This document shows positions 8,499-15,981 of a stretch of DNA of 17,365 nucleotides, in pieces. Source of the DNA: Gammaproteobacteria bacterium (lineage in GTDB: Bacteria; Gemmatimonadota; Gemmatimonadetes; Longimicrobiales; Gaopeijiaceae); assembly GCA_009843625.1 (NCBI GenBank), contig VYDD01000161.1, positions 1 to 17,365 of the forward strand, in the 5' to 3' direction. The position numbers and the translations under genes were made by a program. The first letter of the stretch is position 1. Each line of letters begins with the position of its first letter. The notes under the pieces were generated by a model. That model did not search any database. It worked only from the letters and a program-made list of their open reading frames with translations, and was not told the DNA's origin.

Positions 8499-9650
8499 CT
8501 ATCTGACGTTCGCGGGGAGCAACGCGCCCACCGCGTCCGCCACTCGTCCCATCTCTTCATGGGTGTTGTAAAGATGCGGCGCCACCCGGATGCGCGCCCG
8601 CCGGAGCGACGCGACCACGCCGGCCCGCTCGAGTCCGGTGAGCAGTGTCTCGTTGTCGAGGTCGGGGTGGCGGAAGGTCAGAATGTGGCGCCGACTCCCG
8701 GCGTCCGGCGTGGTAACGCAGCCGAGGCGCTCCAGACGCTCACCGAGATCGGTCACCAGCGCGCATACGTGCTCGTCGATGGCGGAGATCCCGGCTTCTT
8801 CGAGCAGCTCGAGGGCGGCGCCGAAGCCGGCGATGAGCGGGTACGCGAGGCTTCCCTCCTCGTAGCGCCCCGCGTGGTCCAGAAGCTCGAAGTGGACCCT
8901 GTCGAAGTTGAAGGCGTCGGTCGTGCTGCGCCAGCCGAGCAGCGGCGGATGAATGCGCTCGACCACCGAACGGTCCACGAACACCGCACCGATGCCCATC
9001 ATGCCGAGCATCCACTTGTGGCTGTCCGCGGACAGGAAGTGGACCCCCGCCTCCCGCACGTCGATGGGCAGGGCGCCCACCGTCTGGATGCCGTCGACGC
9101 AAAGGAGCACCCCGCGTTCCCGGCACAGCCGCCCCAACCCGGCCAGGTCCGTGACCGCGCCGGTCGCGTACTGGGCCGAGCTGACTGCCAGCACGCGGGT
9201 GTCGGGACCGAGCGTCCGCTCCGCGGCGTCCACCGTCACGGTCCCGGCGCCGTCCACGGGGATCACGTCGAGCGCCGCGATGCCTCGCCGGTCCAGGTCC
9301 ATCCAGGGGTATACGTTGGACGGGTACTCCACCGAGGCTGCCGCTGCGACCCGGTCGCCCGGCCGCCAGTCCAGCCCCGACGCGAGCAGCGACAGCCCGT
9401 GCGAGGTGTTGCGTACGAACGCGACCTCGTCCGCCTCGCACCCGATCAGACGCGCGAACCGCTCCCGGCAGTCCTGCGCCACCGACTCCCAGGCGTCGAA
9501 GTCGGGCCGGCCCTCGCGCGCGATCGAATCCATGAAGCGGTGCACCGCCCGCACCACGCGCGTCGAGGTGGGCGCCACGCCCGCGTGGTTCAGGAAGATG
9601 TGGGTTCGGGAGACCGGGAACTCGTCGCGGAAGGACGCAAGAGATGTCAT
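8499..9650 (-). CDS. Class V aminotransferase (PLP-dependent, cysteine desulfurase/isopenicillin N epimerase-like)
   Basis: This 383-residue cytoplasmic enzyme has the fold-type I PLP signature. SADSHKWMLG places Lys212 as the Schiff-base lysine after His211. VDGIQTVGALPID (185-197) supplies Asp186 and Gln189, which contact the pyridine ring. NTSHGLSLLA (81-90) is the phosphate/ring-stacking segment. The N-terminal FLNHAGVAP (19-27) and C-terminal RVAPHLYNTHEEM are typical of class V members. No Cys-loop typical of IscS/SufS cysteine desulfurases is seen near the C-terminus, so the substrate is open. I chose ATG 9650 because it overlaps the upstream gene's stop as ATGA and matches the usual N-terminus; no Shine-Dalgarno is present, so translation is probably coupled. 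The pairing with a squalene synthase-like gene hints at, but does not prove, a shared pathway. Confidence 0.9.
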   Translation of the reverse strand: MTSLASFRDEFPVSRTHIFLNHAGVAPTSTRVVRAVHRFMDSIAREGRPDFDAWESVAQDCRERFARLIGCEADEVAFVRNTSHGLSLLASGLDWRPGDRVAAAASVEYPSNVYPWMDLDRRGIAALDVIPVDGAGTVTVDAAERTLGPDTRVLAVSSAQYATGAVTDLAGLGRLCRERGVLLCVDGIQTVGALPIDVREAGVHFLSADSHKWMLGMMGIGAVFVDRSVVERIHPPLLGWRSTTDAFNFDRVHFELLDHAGRYEEGSLAYPLIAGFGAALELLEEAGISAIDEHVCALVTDLGERLERLGCVTTPDAGSRRHILTFRHPDLDNETLLTGLERAGVVASLRRARIRVAPHLYNTHEEMGRVADAVGALLPANVR

Positions 9651-10624
9651 GGGGTCGGGGCGGTTGCGAGTCGCGTGCAGTAGCGTTCGATCCAACCGTT
9701 CGAGAAACCCAGCACCATCGCCCGGCGTGTGATGGCCTTCACCTCACGCCGCGTCATCTTGGTCTCCCGCCTGAGAACGTCCGGGTTGGCCCGGCTGATG
9801 GCCAGCGTGCGCACCGCGAAAAGCAGCGGCAGCAGGCAGAACAGCCGCACCCGGTGGTAGCGTCTCGGGATGAGCCGGATGTAGGCCCGGGCCGCGGCCA
9901 GGTGCCCGTCGGCCTTTGTGACCAGCCGCGCGAGGACGGCCATGGCCGCGTCCAGGTTCGCGGCGTCGAAGAGCTGGCTCGGGTGAATGTGCTGATCGGG
10001 CACGAATGCAGCGGGCACATAGACCCACCCGCGATCCCGGTCTTCATGCAGCCCGCGGATGACGTTCACCGTCTGCAGCGCCAGCCCGAACTCGCGCCCG
10101 AGCGACATCATCCGTGTGCGTTCGTTCCGCGTCCCCGGAAGCCGCAACGTGAACAGCTCGGTAAGGAGATGACCCACGCGTCCGGCCACCTCGTGCATGT
10201 AGTCGTCGAGATCGGCCTCGGTCTCGAAGCGGGATCCGCGCTCCGTCCAGCGCGCCATCCCGGCGCTCGATTCGCCCACGCGGCGGATGAGGATCTCCCT
10301 GGCGGGCGCGGCGAGCCGTTCGAGTCCGGCGAGGACCGTCGCCGCGTGCCGCGCCACGAGCGCGTCCGGGATCTCCTCGCGGGCTTCCTGCAGACGCTCG
10401 ATCAACGCCTGCCGCGCCCCGTCTCCCGCGAGTACGTCCTGCCACTTCGCGAGCAACGCTAGCTTCTCGTCACCACCAAGCTCGCGGTTGTCTTCCAGGT
10501 AGTCGGAAACCCGCAGCAGGAGGTAGGCAACGGTGACTTCGGTCCTCAGCGGCTCGGGGAGGATCCGGATGCCCACCGCGAAGGTGCGGCTGGAGGCGAC
10601 GAGGAGTTCCTGGAGCGATTGCAT
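9647..10624 (-). CDS. Squalene/phytoene synthase family protein
   Basis: This 325-residue protein belongs to the head-to-head prenyl transferases, which join two isoprenoid diphosphates to make squalene (from farnesyl diphosphate) or phytoene (from geranylgeranyl diphosphate). SSRTF (11-15) and the first Asp-rich motif DYLED (41-45) in LLLRVSDYLED are visible. DYMHEVAGRVGHLLTELF (141-158) resembles the YCHYVAGLVG segment of squalene synthases. The second motif reads NVIRGLHEDRDRGWVYVP (187-204): Glu194 and Asp195 are kept, but the first Asp of DxxED is Gly191. Squalene-type activity is favoured over phytoene, but product specificity cannot be settled. No desaturase, cyclase or hpn gene is nearby. 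ATG 10624 has no Shine-Dalgarno and a possible -10 box only five bases upstream. The stop overlaps the aminotransferase start by four bases. Confidence 0.85.
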   Translation of the reverse strand: MQSLQELLVASSRTFAVGIRILPEPLRTEVTVAYLLLRVSDYLEDNRELGGDEKLALLAKWQDVLAGDGARQALIERLQEAREEIPDALVARHAATVLAGLERLAAPAREILIRRVGESSAGMARWTERGSRFETEADLDDYMHEVAGRVGHLLTELFTLRLPGTRNERTRMMSLGREFGLALQTVNVIRGLHEDRDRGWVYVPAAFVPDQHIHPSQLFDAANLDAAMAVLARLVTKADGHLAAARAYIRLIPRRYHRVRLFCLLPLLFAVRTLAISRANPDVLRRETKMTRREVKAITRRAMVLGFSNGWIERYCTRLATAPTP

Positions 10625-10629
10625 GGTGG

Positions 10630-10658
10630 ATTGTCGGGACCCCGACGCGGGCCGTCAA
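10630..10658 (-). promoter_or_regulatory. Candidate sigma70-like promoter giving a leaderless synthase mRNA
   Basis: On the minus strand TTGACG (10658-10653) is followed by 17 bases and then GACAAT (10635-10630). This matches five of six -35 and four of six -10 consensus positions with ideal spacing. The -10 box ends five bases before the synthase ATG at 10624, so transcription would start at or next to the A of the start codon. This fits the absence of a ribosome-binding site there. Confidence 0.4.
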
Positions 10659-10751
10659 CGCCGCTCGCGGGCCTCCCGGTTGCACCGGCGGATCGTTGCC
10701 GACTCCGTAGTGACAGGATTAATGTTCGAGAAACCCCATCCGTTGCCGCCC

Positions 10752-11267
10752 ATGAAACCGAAGCTGCTCCTCCCGACGTTCGCCGCCGTCCTGGTGCTCT
10801 CCACGACCACCGGCTGCTTCAACTACGTGCCCACCGAGATCGGAGCGGTGCCGCCCGGCGAATCGGTGCGGCTGTTCCTGACGCGCGCCGGCGTGGACGC
10901 GATTAACGAGGCGGGCAACGAGGAGGCGTTGAGCACCTTGTTCGAGCCCGTGCTCTCCGGCGAATTCGTGCGCCGGACCGACGCCGACCTCTATGTGCGT
11001 GTCCCCACCGTCCGGCGGCAGGTGGGCTTCCACAGCGCCCAGTTGGGTCAGGACATCCGCGTTCCTGCCGGCGAGGTCGTCCAGATCGAACGGCAGGAGC
11101 TCAGCCGGGCGAAGACGGGCGCGCTGGTCGGGGGGACCGCGGCCGTCCTCACCGGGCTCATCGTCTTCATCCTGAACGACGCACGACAGCCCGAAACGGT
11201 CGTCCCACCCTTCGACCCGGTGGAAGACCGCCGCCGCCCGGTTGTCATCCTTCGCTTCGGGCACTGA
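10752..11267 (+). CDS. Small predicted lipoprotein of unknown function
   Basis: This 171-residue protein starts with a lipoprotein signal (basic MKPK, hydrophobic LLLPTFAAVLVL, lipobox TTGC with Cys22), so it is probably lipidated and membrane-anchored. The central part (about 30-115) looks like a compact beta domain (ESVRLFLTRAG, EFVRRTDADLYVRVP, DIRVPAGEVVQIERQELSRAKT). A single hydrophobic helix at about 124-141 follows, then a proline-rich tail. Similar small lipoproteins with SRxKT just before a glycine-rich helix seem common in Gemmatimonadota (memory); their role is unknown to me. An in-frame ATG at 10722 with AGGA only three bases upstream would add ten residues. I prefer 10752 because the lipoprotein signal begins exactly there, though no clear ribosome-binding site precedes it. 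The gene is divergent from the synthase. Confidence 0.7.
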   Translation: MKPKLLLPTFAAVLVLSTTTGCFNYVPTEIGAVPPGESVRLFLTRAGVDAINEAGNEEALSTLFEPVLSGEFVRRTDADLYVRVPTVRRQVGFHSAQLGQDIRVPAGEVVQIERQELSRAKTGALVGGTAAVLTGLIVFILNDARQPETVVPPFDPVEDRRRPVVILRFGH

Positions 11268-11330
11268 CGAGGGCCTCGTCCCGCGGCGCAACCGGTCGGT
11301 TCCAGCGAGACACCGAGGTGGTCCAGCGGC

Positions 11331-11360
11331 TTGACGTCAGGGGTTGCTCGCGCCTACTCT
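11331..11360 (+). promoter_or_regulatory. Candidate sigma70-like promoter for the SusC/SusD operon
   Basis: TTGACG (11331-11336) and TACTCT (11355-11360) are separated by 18 bases. This matches five of six -35 positions and four of six -10 positions. Transcription would begin near 11367 and give a leader of about 120 bases before the receptor ATG at 11490. It lies in the 222-base gap after the lipoprotein gene, where a promoter for the operon is expected. The leader also holds a small imperfect GC hairpin at about 11413-11433. Confidence 0.45.
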
Positions 11361-11479
11361 GCTAGGTTGTAGCCAAGCGTCCGTCGGCCCCGTCCACCTA
11401 CGGTGCTGCGCGCGCACGCCGTTGCGGCGCGTGAGCATATGCCGAGAGGCGGCTCTGCCAAACGACTGTTCCCTTCATC

Positions 11480-11484
11480 GGAGG
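11480..11484 (+). promoter_or_regulatory. Ribosome-binding site deciding the SusC-like start
   Basis: GGAGG lies five bases before ATG 11490. It favours that start, which begins a normal signal peptide, over the upstream in-frame start at 11403, which would add 29 residues without a comparable site. Confidence 0.75.
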
Positions 11485-11489
11485 CCGTT

Positions 11490-14480
11490 ATGAAGAATCG
11501 AAGGTTCGCAAACCCAACCACCGCCCGGTCGCCAGGTCGGCGTCGGATCGCACTTCCGGCCATGCTGCTCGTGGCCGGGGGGCTGATCTCGGCGCTTCCC
11601 GCGGCGGCGCAGGAGCCTGGCCGCGTCACTGGCCAGGTCACCGAAGAAGGTTCCGGCGCGGCCCTCGGCGAGGTCCAGGTGTTCCTGACCGACGCCGGCA
11701 TCGGAACCCTGACCCGCGGTAACGGGCGCTACGTTCTGCTGAACGTGCCGCCGGGCACCTACGAGATGCGCGCCGAGCGCATCGGCCTGGGTTCGTCCAC
11801 TGCGCAGATCACCGTGGCCGCCGGCGAGACCCTGGTTCAGGACTTCACCCTGACCGAGGAGGCGCTCGGCCTCGACGAGATCGTCGTGACCGGCACCGCC
11901 GGCGCCGCCCGCCAGCGCGAGATCGGCAACACCATCGCCCAGATCAACGTCGCCGAGGTTCCCGACCGTCCGGTGCTGGTCTCCGACCTCCTGCAGTCGC
12001 AGGCGCCCGGGCTGGAGGTGTACGGCGGGGGTGGCATCGGCCAGGCGAAGATCATCCGCCTGCGCGGGCAGAGCAGCGTGTCGCTCTCCAACCACCCGCT
12101 GGTCTACATCGACGGGGTGCGCATGCGCAGCGACCCGCTCCCCGACGCGAATCCGCCGGACCGCCGGGGCGGGCGCAGCGGCAACATCGCCGTCAGCCCG
12201 CTCGACAACATCAACCCGGCCGACATCGAGCGCATCGAGGTCATCAAGGGCTCGGCGGCCACCACGCTGTACGGCACAGAGGCCTCCGCGGGGGTCATCC
12301 AGATCTTCACCAGGAGAGGGGCCGCGGGGGCGCCCGTGTGGACGGCCGAGGTGAAGGCCGGAAGCGCCTGGAGCCGCCAGTTCGGCGTGGATGTCCCCAA
12401 CGCCGATCCCTACATCAACATGGGGCCCTGGCTGTGCACGGGACCGTTCTCGTGCGGCGAGTTTCATCCGGGCTCGCCGTTCACCACGGACTACTCGCTT
12501 TCCGTGCGCGGCGGCCGGCAGGACCTGCAGTACTTCGTGTCCGGGGGGTTCCTGGACGAGCAGGGCTACATGACCAACGACAGTCAGAGGAAGTACAACA
12601 CGCGCGCGAACTTCACCTTCACGCCCGCGAACAACCTCACGGTCCAGTGGAACACCTCGTACGCCAGGAACGCCCTCACGATGACCGCCGGGCAGAACAA
12701 CGCCCAGGGCATCACCCTCAACGCCTTTCGGGCCGAGCGCAACTACTTCGGGACCGGGGACCCCGAAGTGCTTAACGTGTTGATGGACCAGGATCTGGCC
12801 GAGGACATCGAGCGGCTGACCACCGGCGCGACCATCACGTACGAGCCTCTGGACCGGATGACCAACCGCTTCACGATCGGCTACGACTGGTCCAGCCGGG
12901 AGCACCGCAACCTGCGCCCCTACGCGTGGCGCCAGGTGCCCCTCGGATCGCTTCTCAACAACACCTTCCAGAACCGCGTACTCTCCTTCGACTACGTCGG
13001 TACCTACACCTTCGACCTGACCGGCTCGATCGGCTCGAGCTTCTCCTGGGGCGGGCAGGCCATCGGGGACGACGACCGCAACGTCGAGGGGTTCGGGGAG
13101 AACTTCCCCGGCGCCGCGGACCCGACCCTGAACTCCGCCGCCGAGACCCAGGCGTTCGAGACCCGTTCCAAGATCTGGAACGCCGGTTTCTTCTTTCAGA
13201 ACGTCTTCGACATCTCCGACCGCTACTTCATCACCGTGGGGACGCGGGTGGACGGCAACAGCGCCTTCGGCAAGGGTTTCGGCCTGCAGGTGTACCCGAA
13301 GCTGAGCGGATCCTGGATCATCTCGGATGAGTCCTTCTGGCCGGATCTGGGCGAGTTCAAGCTGCGCGCCGCCTTCGGTCAGTCGGGACGCGCCCCCGGC
13401 GCCTTCGACGCCGTGCGCACCTGGAATCCGGCGGGACTGGCCGGCGTGCCGGCGTTCGTGCCCGCCAACGTCGGCAACGACGAGGTCGGACCCGAGGTGA
13501 CAGAGGAGATCGAGGCCGGGTTCGACGCGTCGTGGCTGGGCGACCGCCTCACGACCATCTTCACGTTCTACCGCCAGGTCACCCGGGACGCGCTCCTGAA
13601 CGTTCCCCAGATTCCCTCCAACGGCTTCACCAACAGCCAGCTCACCAACATCGGCAGTATCCAGAACCAGGGGATCGAGCTTGAGTTGGGCGCCACACTG
13701 CTCGACACGCGGACCTGGGGCGTTGACGTCGGGGGCTCGCTGACCACCAACAACTCCAAGGTGCTGGAGCTGGGCATTCCCTGGACCAACTCGCTCCGCA
13801 TGGACTGCGGACCGAACGGCGACGAAGGCTGTCCGGTGCGCAACATGCGCGATTACCTGGTGCAGAATCCGGACGAGATCGCGGCCCCTGACTACTGCCC
13901 GGGCCCGGAGGTATGCTCCGAGGTGCAGGCGAACGCGTCAGGTGGTCAGGATGTGCACGGGCACAACTACGGCCCCAACCTGCCCACCACCTTCATCAAC
14001 GGGAACCTGGCGGTGCGCACGCCGGGCAACATCACCCTCTCCGCAGCCGGTGAATTCAAAGGCGGCTTCTACATGAACGAGGCCGTCTGGTCCATCTCGC
14101 GGAGCGTCCGCTCGCATCTTTGCTACCCCTGGTACACGGACTGGGCCGGCGGCATTGACCTCCGCGACGACACGCCCGCCATCTACCGTGCCCGTTGCAA
14201 CCGAAGGGAAGGCGAGGGCTACATGTGGAAGGGCGACTTCTTCAAGCTGCGCTCCGTCGCCGCCACCATTCCCGTGGACGCGATCATGCCGGAGCGGGTG
14301 AGCAACGCCACCTTCACCCTCGCGCTGCGCAACTCGTACCTCTGGATGGCGGAGATGCCGTTCATGGATCCCGAGCTGACCGCCGATCCCCCGGCCAACC
14401 AGACCCAGGGGGGCTACGGCTTCGAAGAGTCCGTGCCGGCGCCGATCACGCTGCACGCGTCCCTCCGGATCACGTTCTAA
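11490..14480 (+). CDS. SusC/RagA-like TonB-dependent outer-membrane receptor
   Basis: This 996-residue protein forms a beta-barrel in the outer membrane and imports a ligand using TonB energy. A signal peptide (about 1-41, cut after AAA before QEPG) leads into a carboxypeptidase-regulatory-like domain (about 44-122: GRVTGQVTEEGSGAALGEV). LDEIVVTGT (128-136) is TonB-box-like. The plug (about 142-276) carries the SusC signature IERIEVIKGSAATTLYG (246-262) and ASAGVIQIFTRRG. The rest is alternating beta-strand sequence ending in SLRITF, with the terminal Phe expected for barrel assembly. The protein has exactly eight cysteines in four local pairs (316/322, 773/781, 803/809, 878/903), probably disulfides in surface loops. 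It is followed after 14 bases by its SusD partner. The ligand is unknown; polysaccharide or peptide uptake are both possible for this family. Confidence 0.95.
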   Translation: MKNRRFANPTTARSPGRRRIALPAMLLVAGGLISALPAAAQEPGRVTGQVTEEGSGAALGEVQVFLTDAGIGTLTRGNGRYVLLNVPPGTYEMRAERIGLGSSTAQITVAAGETLVQDFTLTEEALGLDEIVVTGTAGAARQREIGNTIAQINVAEVPDRPVLVSDLLQSQAPGLEVYGGGGIGQAKIIRLRGQSSVSLSNHPLVYIDGVRMRSDPLPDANPPDRRGGRSGNIAVSPLDNINPADIERIEVIKGSAATTLYGTEASAGVIQIFTRRGAAGAPVWTAEVKAGSAWSRQFGVDVPNADPYINMGPWLCTGPFSCGEFHPGSPFTTDYSLSVRGGRQDLQYFVSGGFLDEQGYMTNDSQRKYNTRANFTFTPANNLTVQWNTSYARNALTMTAGQNNAQGITLNAFRAERNYFGTGDPEVLNVLMDQDLAEDIERLTTGATITYEPLDRMTNRFTIGYDWSSREHRNLRPYAWRQVPLGSLLNNTFQNRVLSFDYVGTYTFDLTGSIGSSFSWGGQAIGDDDRNVEGFGENFPGAADPTLNSAAETQAFETRSKIWNAGFFFQNVFDISDRYFITVGTRVDGNSAFGKGFGLQVYPKLSGSWIISDESFWPDLGEFKLRAAFGQSGRAPGAFDAVRTWNPAGLAGVPAFVPANVGNDEVGPEVTEEIEAGFDASWLGDRLTTIFTFYRQVTRDALLNVPQIPSNGFTNSQLTNIGSIQNQGIELELGATLLDTRTWGVDVGGSLTTNNSKVLELGIPWTNSLRMDCGPNGDEGCPVRNMRDYLVQNPDEIAAPDYCPGPEVCSEVQANASGGQDVHGHNYGPNLPTTFINGNLAVRTPGNITLSAAGEFKGGFYMNEAVWSISRSVRSHLCYPWYTDWAGGIDLRDDTPAIYRARCNRREGEGYMWKGDFFKLRSVAATIPVDAIMPERVSNATFTLALRNSYLWMAEMPFMDPELTADPPANQTQGGYGFEESVPAPITLHASLRITF

Positions 14481-14488
14481 GGGGAGGG
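14481..14488 (+). promoter_or_regulatory. Strong ribosome-binding site of the SusD-like gene
   Basis: GGGGAGGG directly follows the receptor stop and lies six bases before ATG 14495. It selects this start over longer in-frame options inside the receptor gene and suggests high expression of the lipoprotein from a shared transcript. Confidence 0.8.
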
Positions 14489-14494
14489 CAAGAC

Positions 14495-15865
14495 ATGAAC
14501 GCGAAGAACACAATCAGAAGTGCGACCCTCGTGGCGACCCTGTTCGGGATCGCCGCCTGCGAAGTCATCAACCCGGGCCCCATCCAGGACGAGTTCCTGG
14601 TAGAGGAGGAGTCCCGCGAAGGGCTGGTCAACGGTTCCCAGCGCCGGCTCAACGAGGCCATCGGCTGGATCGGGTACACGGGCGCGATCGTGACCCGGCA
14701 ACTCATGCCGGGGGGTCAGACCGGCTCCTACGGACACAGCGTGGTCGCCCAGGCCGGGCACATCGAGCAGGGCTCGTTTGGCGGGTACTTCAACGACGCC
14801 CAGCAGGCCCGCTTCATCGCCGAGACCGCCCTCGATCTGTTTGCGGACCAGGACGTCGACGCCGATGTCGTCGCGCAGGCCAACGTCTGGGCCGGGTTCT
14901 CGAACCGGCTTCTGGGCGAGAACTGGTGCGAAGCGGTCATCAACGGTTCGGGGCTGCTCCCCGGGTCGGACTACCTGAGGCGGGCCGAGGAGCAGTTCAG
15001 CGCCGCCCTGGCCCTGAATCCCAACGAGACCCTGAGGATGGCCGCCACGGCGGGCCGCGCCTCGGTGCGCGCCTTCCTGGGTGACTGGGGCGGTGCGGCC
15101 GCGGACGCGGGCGGCGTCCCCAACAGCTTCGAGTACGTGGTCCTGTCGGACGGCGCCGTCGCAACCACCCGCAATACTCCGCAGTGGGCCAACGCGAGGG
15201 AACCCTACCTGGCCTTCACCATGTGGAACACCCACTATGGACCGCAGTTTGACCCGTCGGCCGCAGACGGCGCCAATCGCGCGTCCGGCTACTACCAGGA
15301 GACCGGGGACCCGCGCACGGAATGGTTCGATGACCCGCTGAACCCGTGGTCGAACGCCGCCCTGGGAGACTATGGGCAGACGCCGTGGTTCAACCAGACC
15401 AAGTACGACGATCCCAGCGACTCGTACAACGTGGCCAGCGGTCGGGAGATGCGACTAATCGAGGCCGAGGCCCAGTTGACGAATGGCAACTGGCAGGCGG
15501 CGATGACCATCATCAACAACCTGCGGGCCACCTACACCACCGACGAGACCATGCTGCATGCGGGCGGCACGCCGCTGGCGCCGCGGGATGCGATGAGCCT
15601 GGAAGGGGCCTGGACGTACCTCAAGCGCGAGCGGGCCATAGAGCTCTTCCTGGAGGCACGCACGCTGGGCGACCAGCGCCGCTGGGAGGAGAACAACACG
15701 CCGGGTGACCTCGAGCTCCCCGATTTCGCGGCCGTCGAACCCAGGATGTTCACCGATCCCGATACGCCGCGCGGGACAATCATCAACGGCCAGGTGCGCC
15801 TCTGCTTCGACGTTCCCAACTCGGAGCGTGAGCGTAACGACAACATTCCCACTATCGGCGGCTGA
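14495..15865 (+). CDS. SusD/RagB-like outer-membrane lipoprotein
   Basis: This 456-residue protein starts with a lipoprotein signal (MNAKNTIRSATLVATLFGIAAC) whose lipobox ends at Cys22. It is then expected on the outer-membrane surface, closing like a lid over the SusC-like barrel and capturing ligand. Helical TPR-like segments are visible around YLRRAEEQFSAALALNP, in NGNWQAAMTIINNLRATY, and in the near-C-terminal SusD signature TYLKRERAIELFLEARTLGD followed by QRRWEE. The length is at the short end for the family. It sits 14 bases downstream of its partner with a strong ribosome-binding site and is followed by a stable hairpin. Bacteroidetes use such pairs for glycans, but Gemmatimonadota members are mostly uncharacterised, so no substrate is assigned. 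No glycoside hydrolase is present in the window. Confidence 0.9.
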   Translation: MNAKNTIRSATLVATLFGIAACEVINPGPIQDEFLVEEESREGLVNGSQRRLNEAIGWIGYTGAIVTRQLMPGGQTGSYGHSVVAQAGHIEQGSFGGYFNDAQQARFIAETALDLFADQDVDADVVAQANVWAGFSNRLLGENWCEAVINGSGLLPGSDYLRRAEEQFSAALALNPNETLRMAATAGRASVRAFLGDWGGAAADAGGVPNSFEYVVLSDGAVATTRNTPQWANAREPYLAFTMWNTHYGPQFDPSAADGANRASGYYQETGDPRTEWFDDPLNPWSNAALGDYGQTPWFNQTKYDDPSDSYNVASGREMRLIEAEAQLTNGNWQAAMTIINNLRATYTTDETMLHAGGTPLAPRDAMSLEGAWTYLKRERAIELFLEARTLGDQRRWEENNTPGDLELPDFAAVEPRMFTDPDTPRGTIINGQVRLCFDVPNSERERNDNIPTIGG

Positions 15866-15894
15866 TCGGTCGCTGACGGGACAAGGGCTGGACC

Positions 15895-15932
15895 GGCGGC
15901 TGCCGGGAGCCTTCGGGCTTTCGGCAGCCGCT
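15895..15932 (+). terminator. Strong UUCG-capped hairpin after the SusD-like gene
   Basis: CGGCTGCCG (15897-15905) pairs with CGGCAGCCG (15922-15930). Inside, AGCC-TTCG-GGCT closes on a stable C(UUCG)G tetraloop, joined by two G-U pairs, and two more pairs extend the base. The result is a 17-pair uninterrupted stem 29 bases past the stop. The trailing bases are not T-rich, so it may act as a terminator, a pause site, or a barrier protecting the upstream mRNA from 3' decay. Confidence 0.6.
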
Positions 15933-15965
15933 TCGCGTATATTGCCCTCGTGTCCCGACGACTGA

Positions 15966-15980
15966 GCAGGGAGGCCCTGC
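15966..15980 (+). promoter_or_regulatory. Hairpin enclosing the amidohydrolase Shine-Dalgarno
   Basis: GCAGGG-AGG-CCCTGC forms a perfect six-pair stem with a three-base loop. The Shine-Dalgarno GGGAGG (15969-15974) is split between the stem and loop, seven bases before the GTG start at 15982. Folding would partly hide the ribosome-binding site. The site supports GTG as the true start. Confidence 0.5.
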
Positions 15981-15981
15981 A

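Noticed and set aside
5946..9683. Very long open frames on the plus strand (5946-7562 and 7572-9683) opposite the minus-strand genes
   Set aside because: They mirror the high-GC codon pattern of the metalloprotease and aminotransferase genes, have low-complexity Arg/His/Pro/Val-rich translations with no recognisable domain, and lack supporting ribosome-binding sites.
11266..11280. Small palindrome GACGAG-GGC-CTCGTC overlapping the lipoprotein gene stop
   Set aside because: The stem is only six pairs with no T-run after it; it could be a weak terminator, but short GC palindromes are expected by chance here.
11413..11433. Imperfect GC hairpin in the receptor leader (CGCCG-TTG-CGGCG core) as a possible riboswitch
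   Set aside because: One short imperfect stem without any known aptamer feature does not support a riboswitch call.
15938..15943. TATATT as a -10 box for the amidohydrolase
   Set aside because: Its -35 position falls inside the UUCG hairpin and shows nothing like TTGACA; kept only as a possibility.
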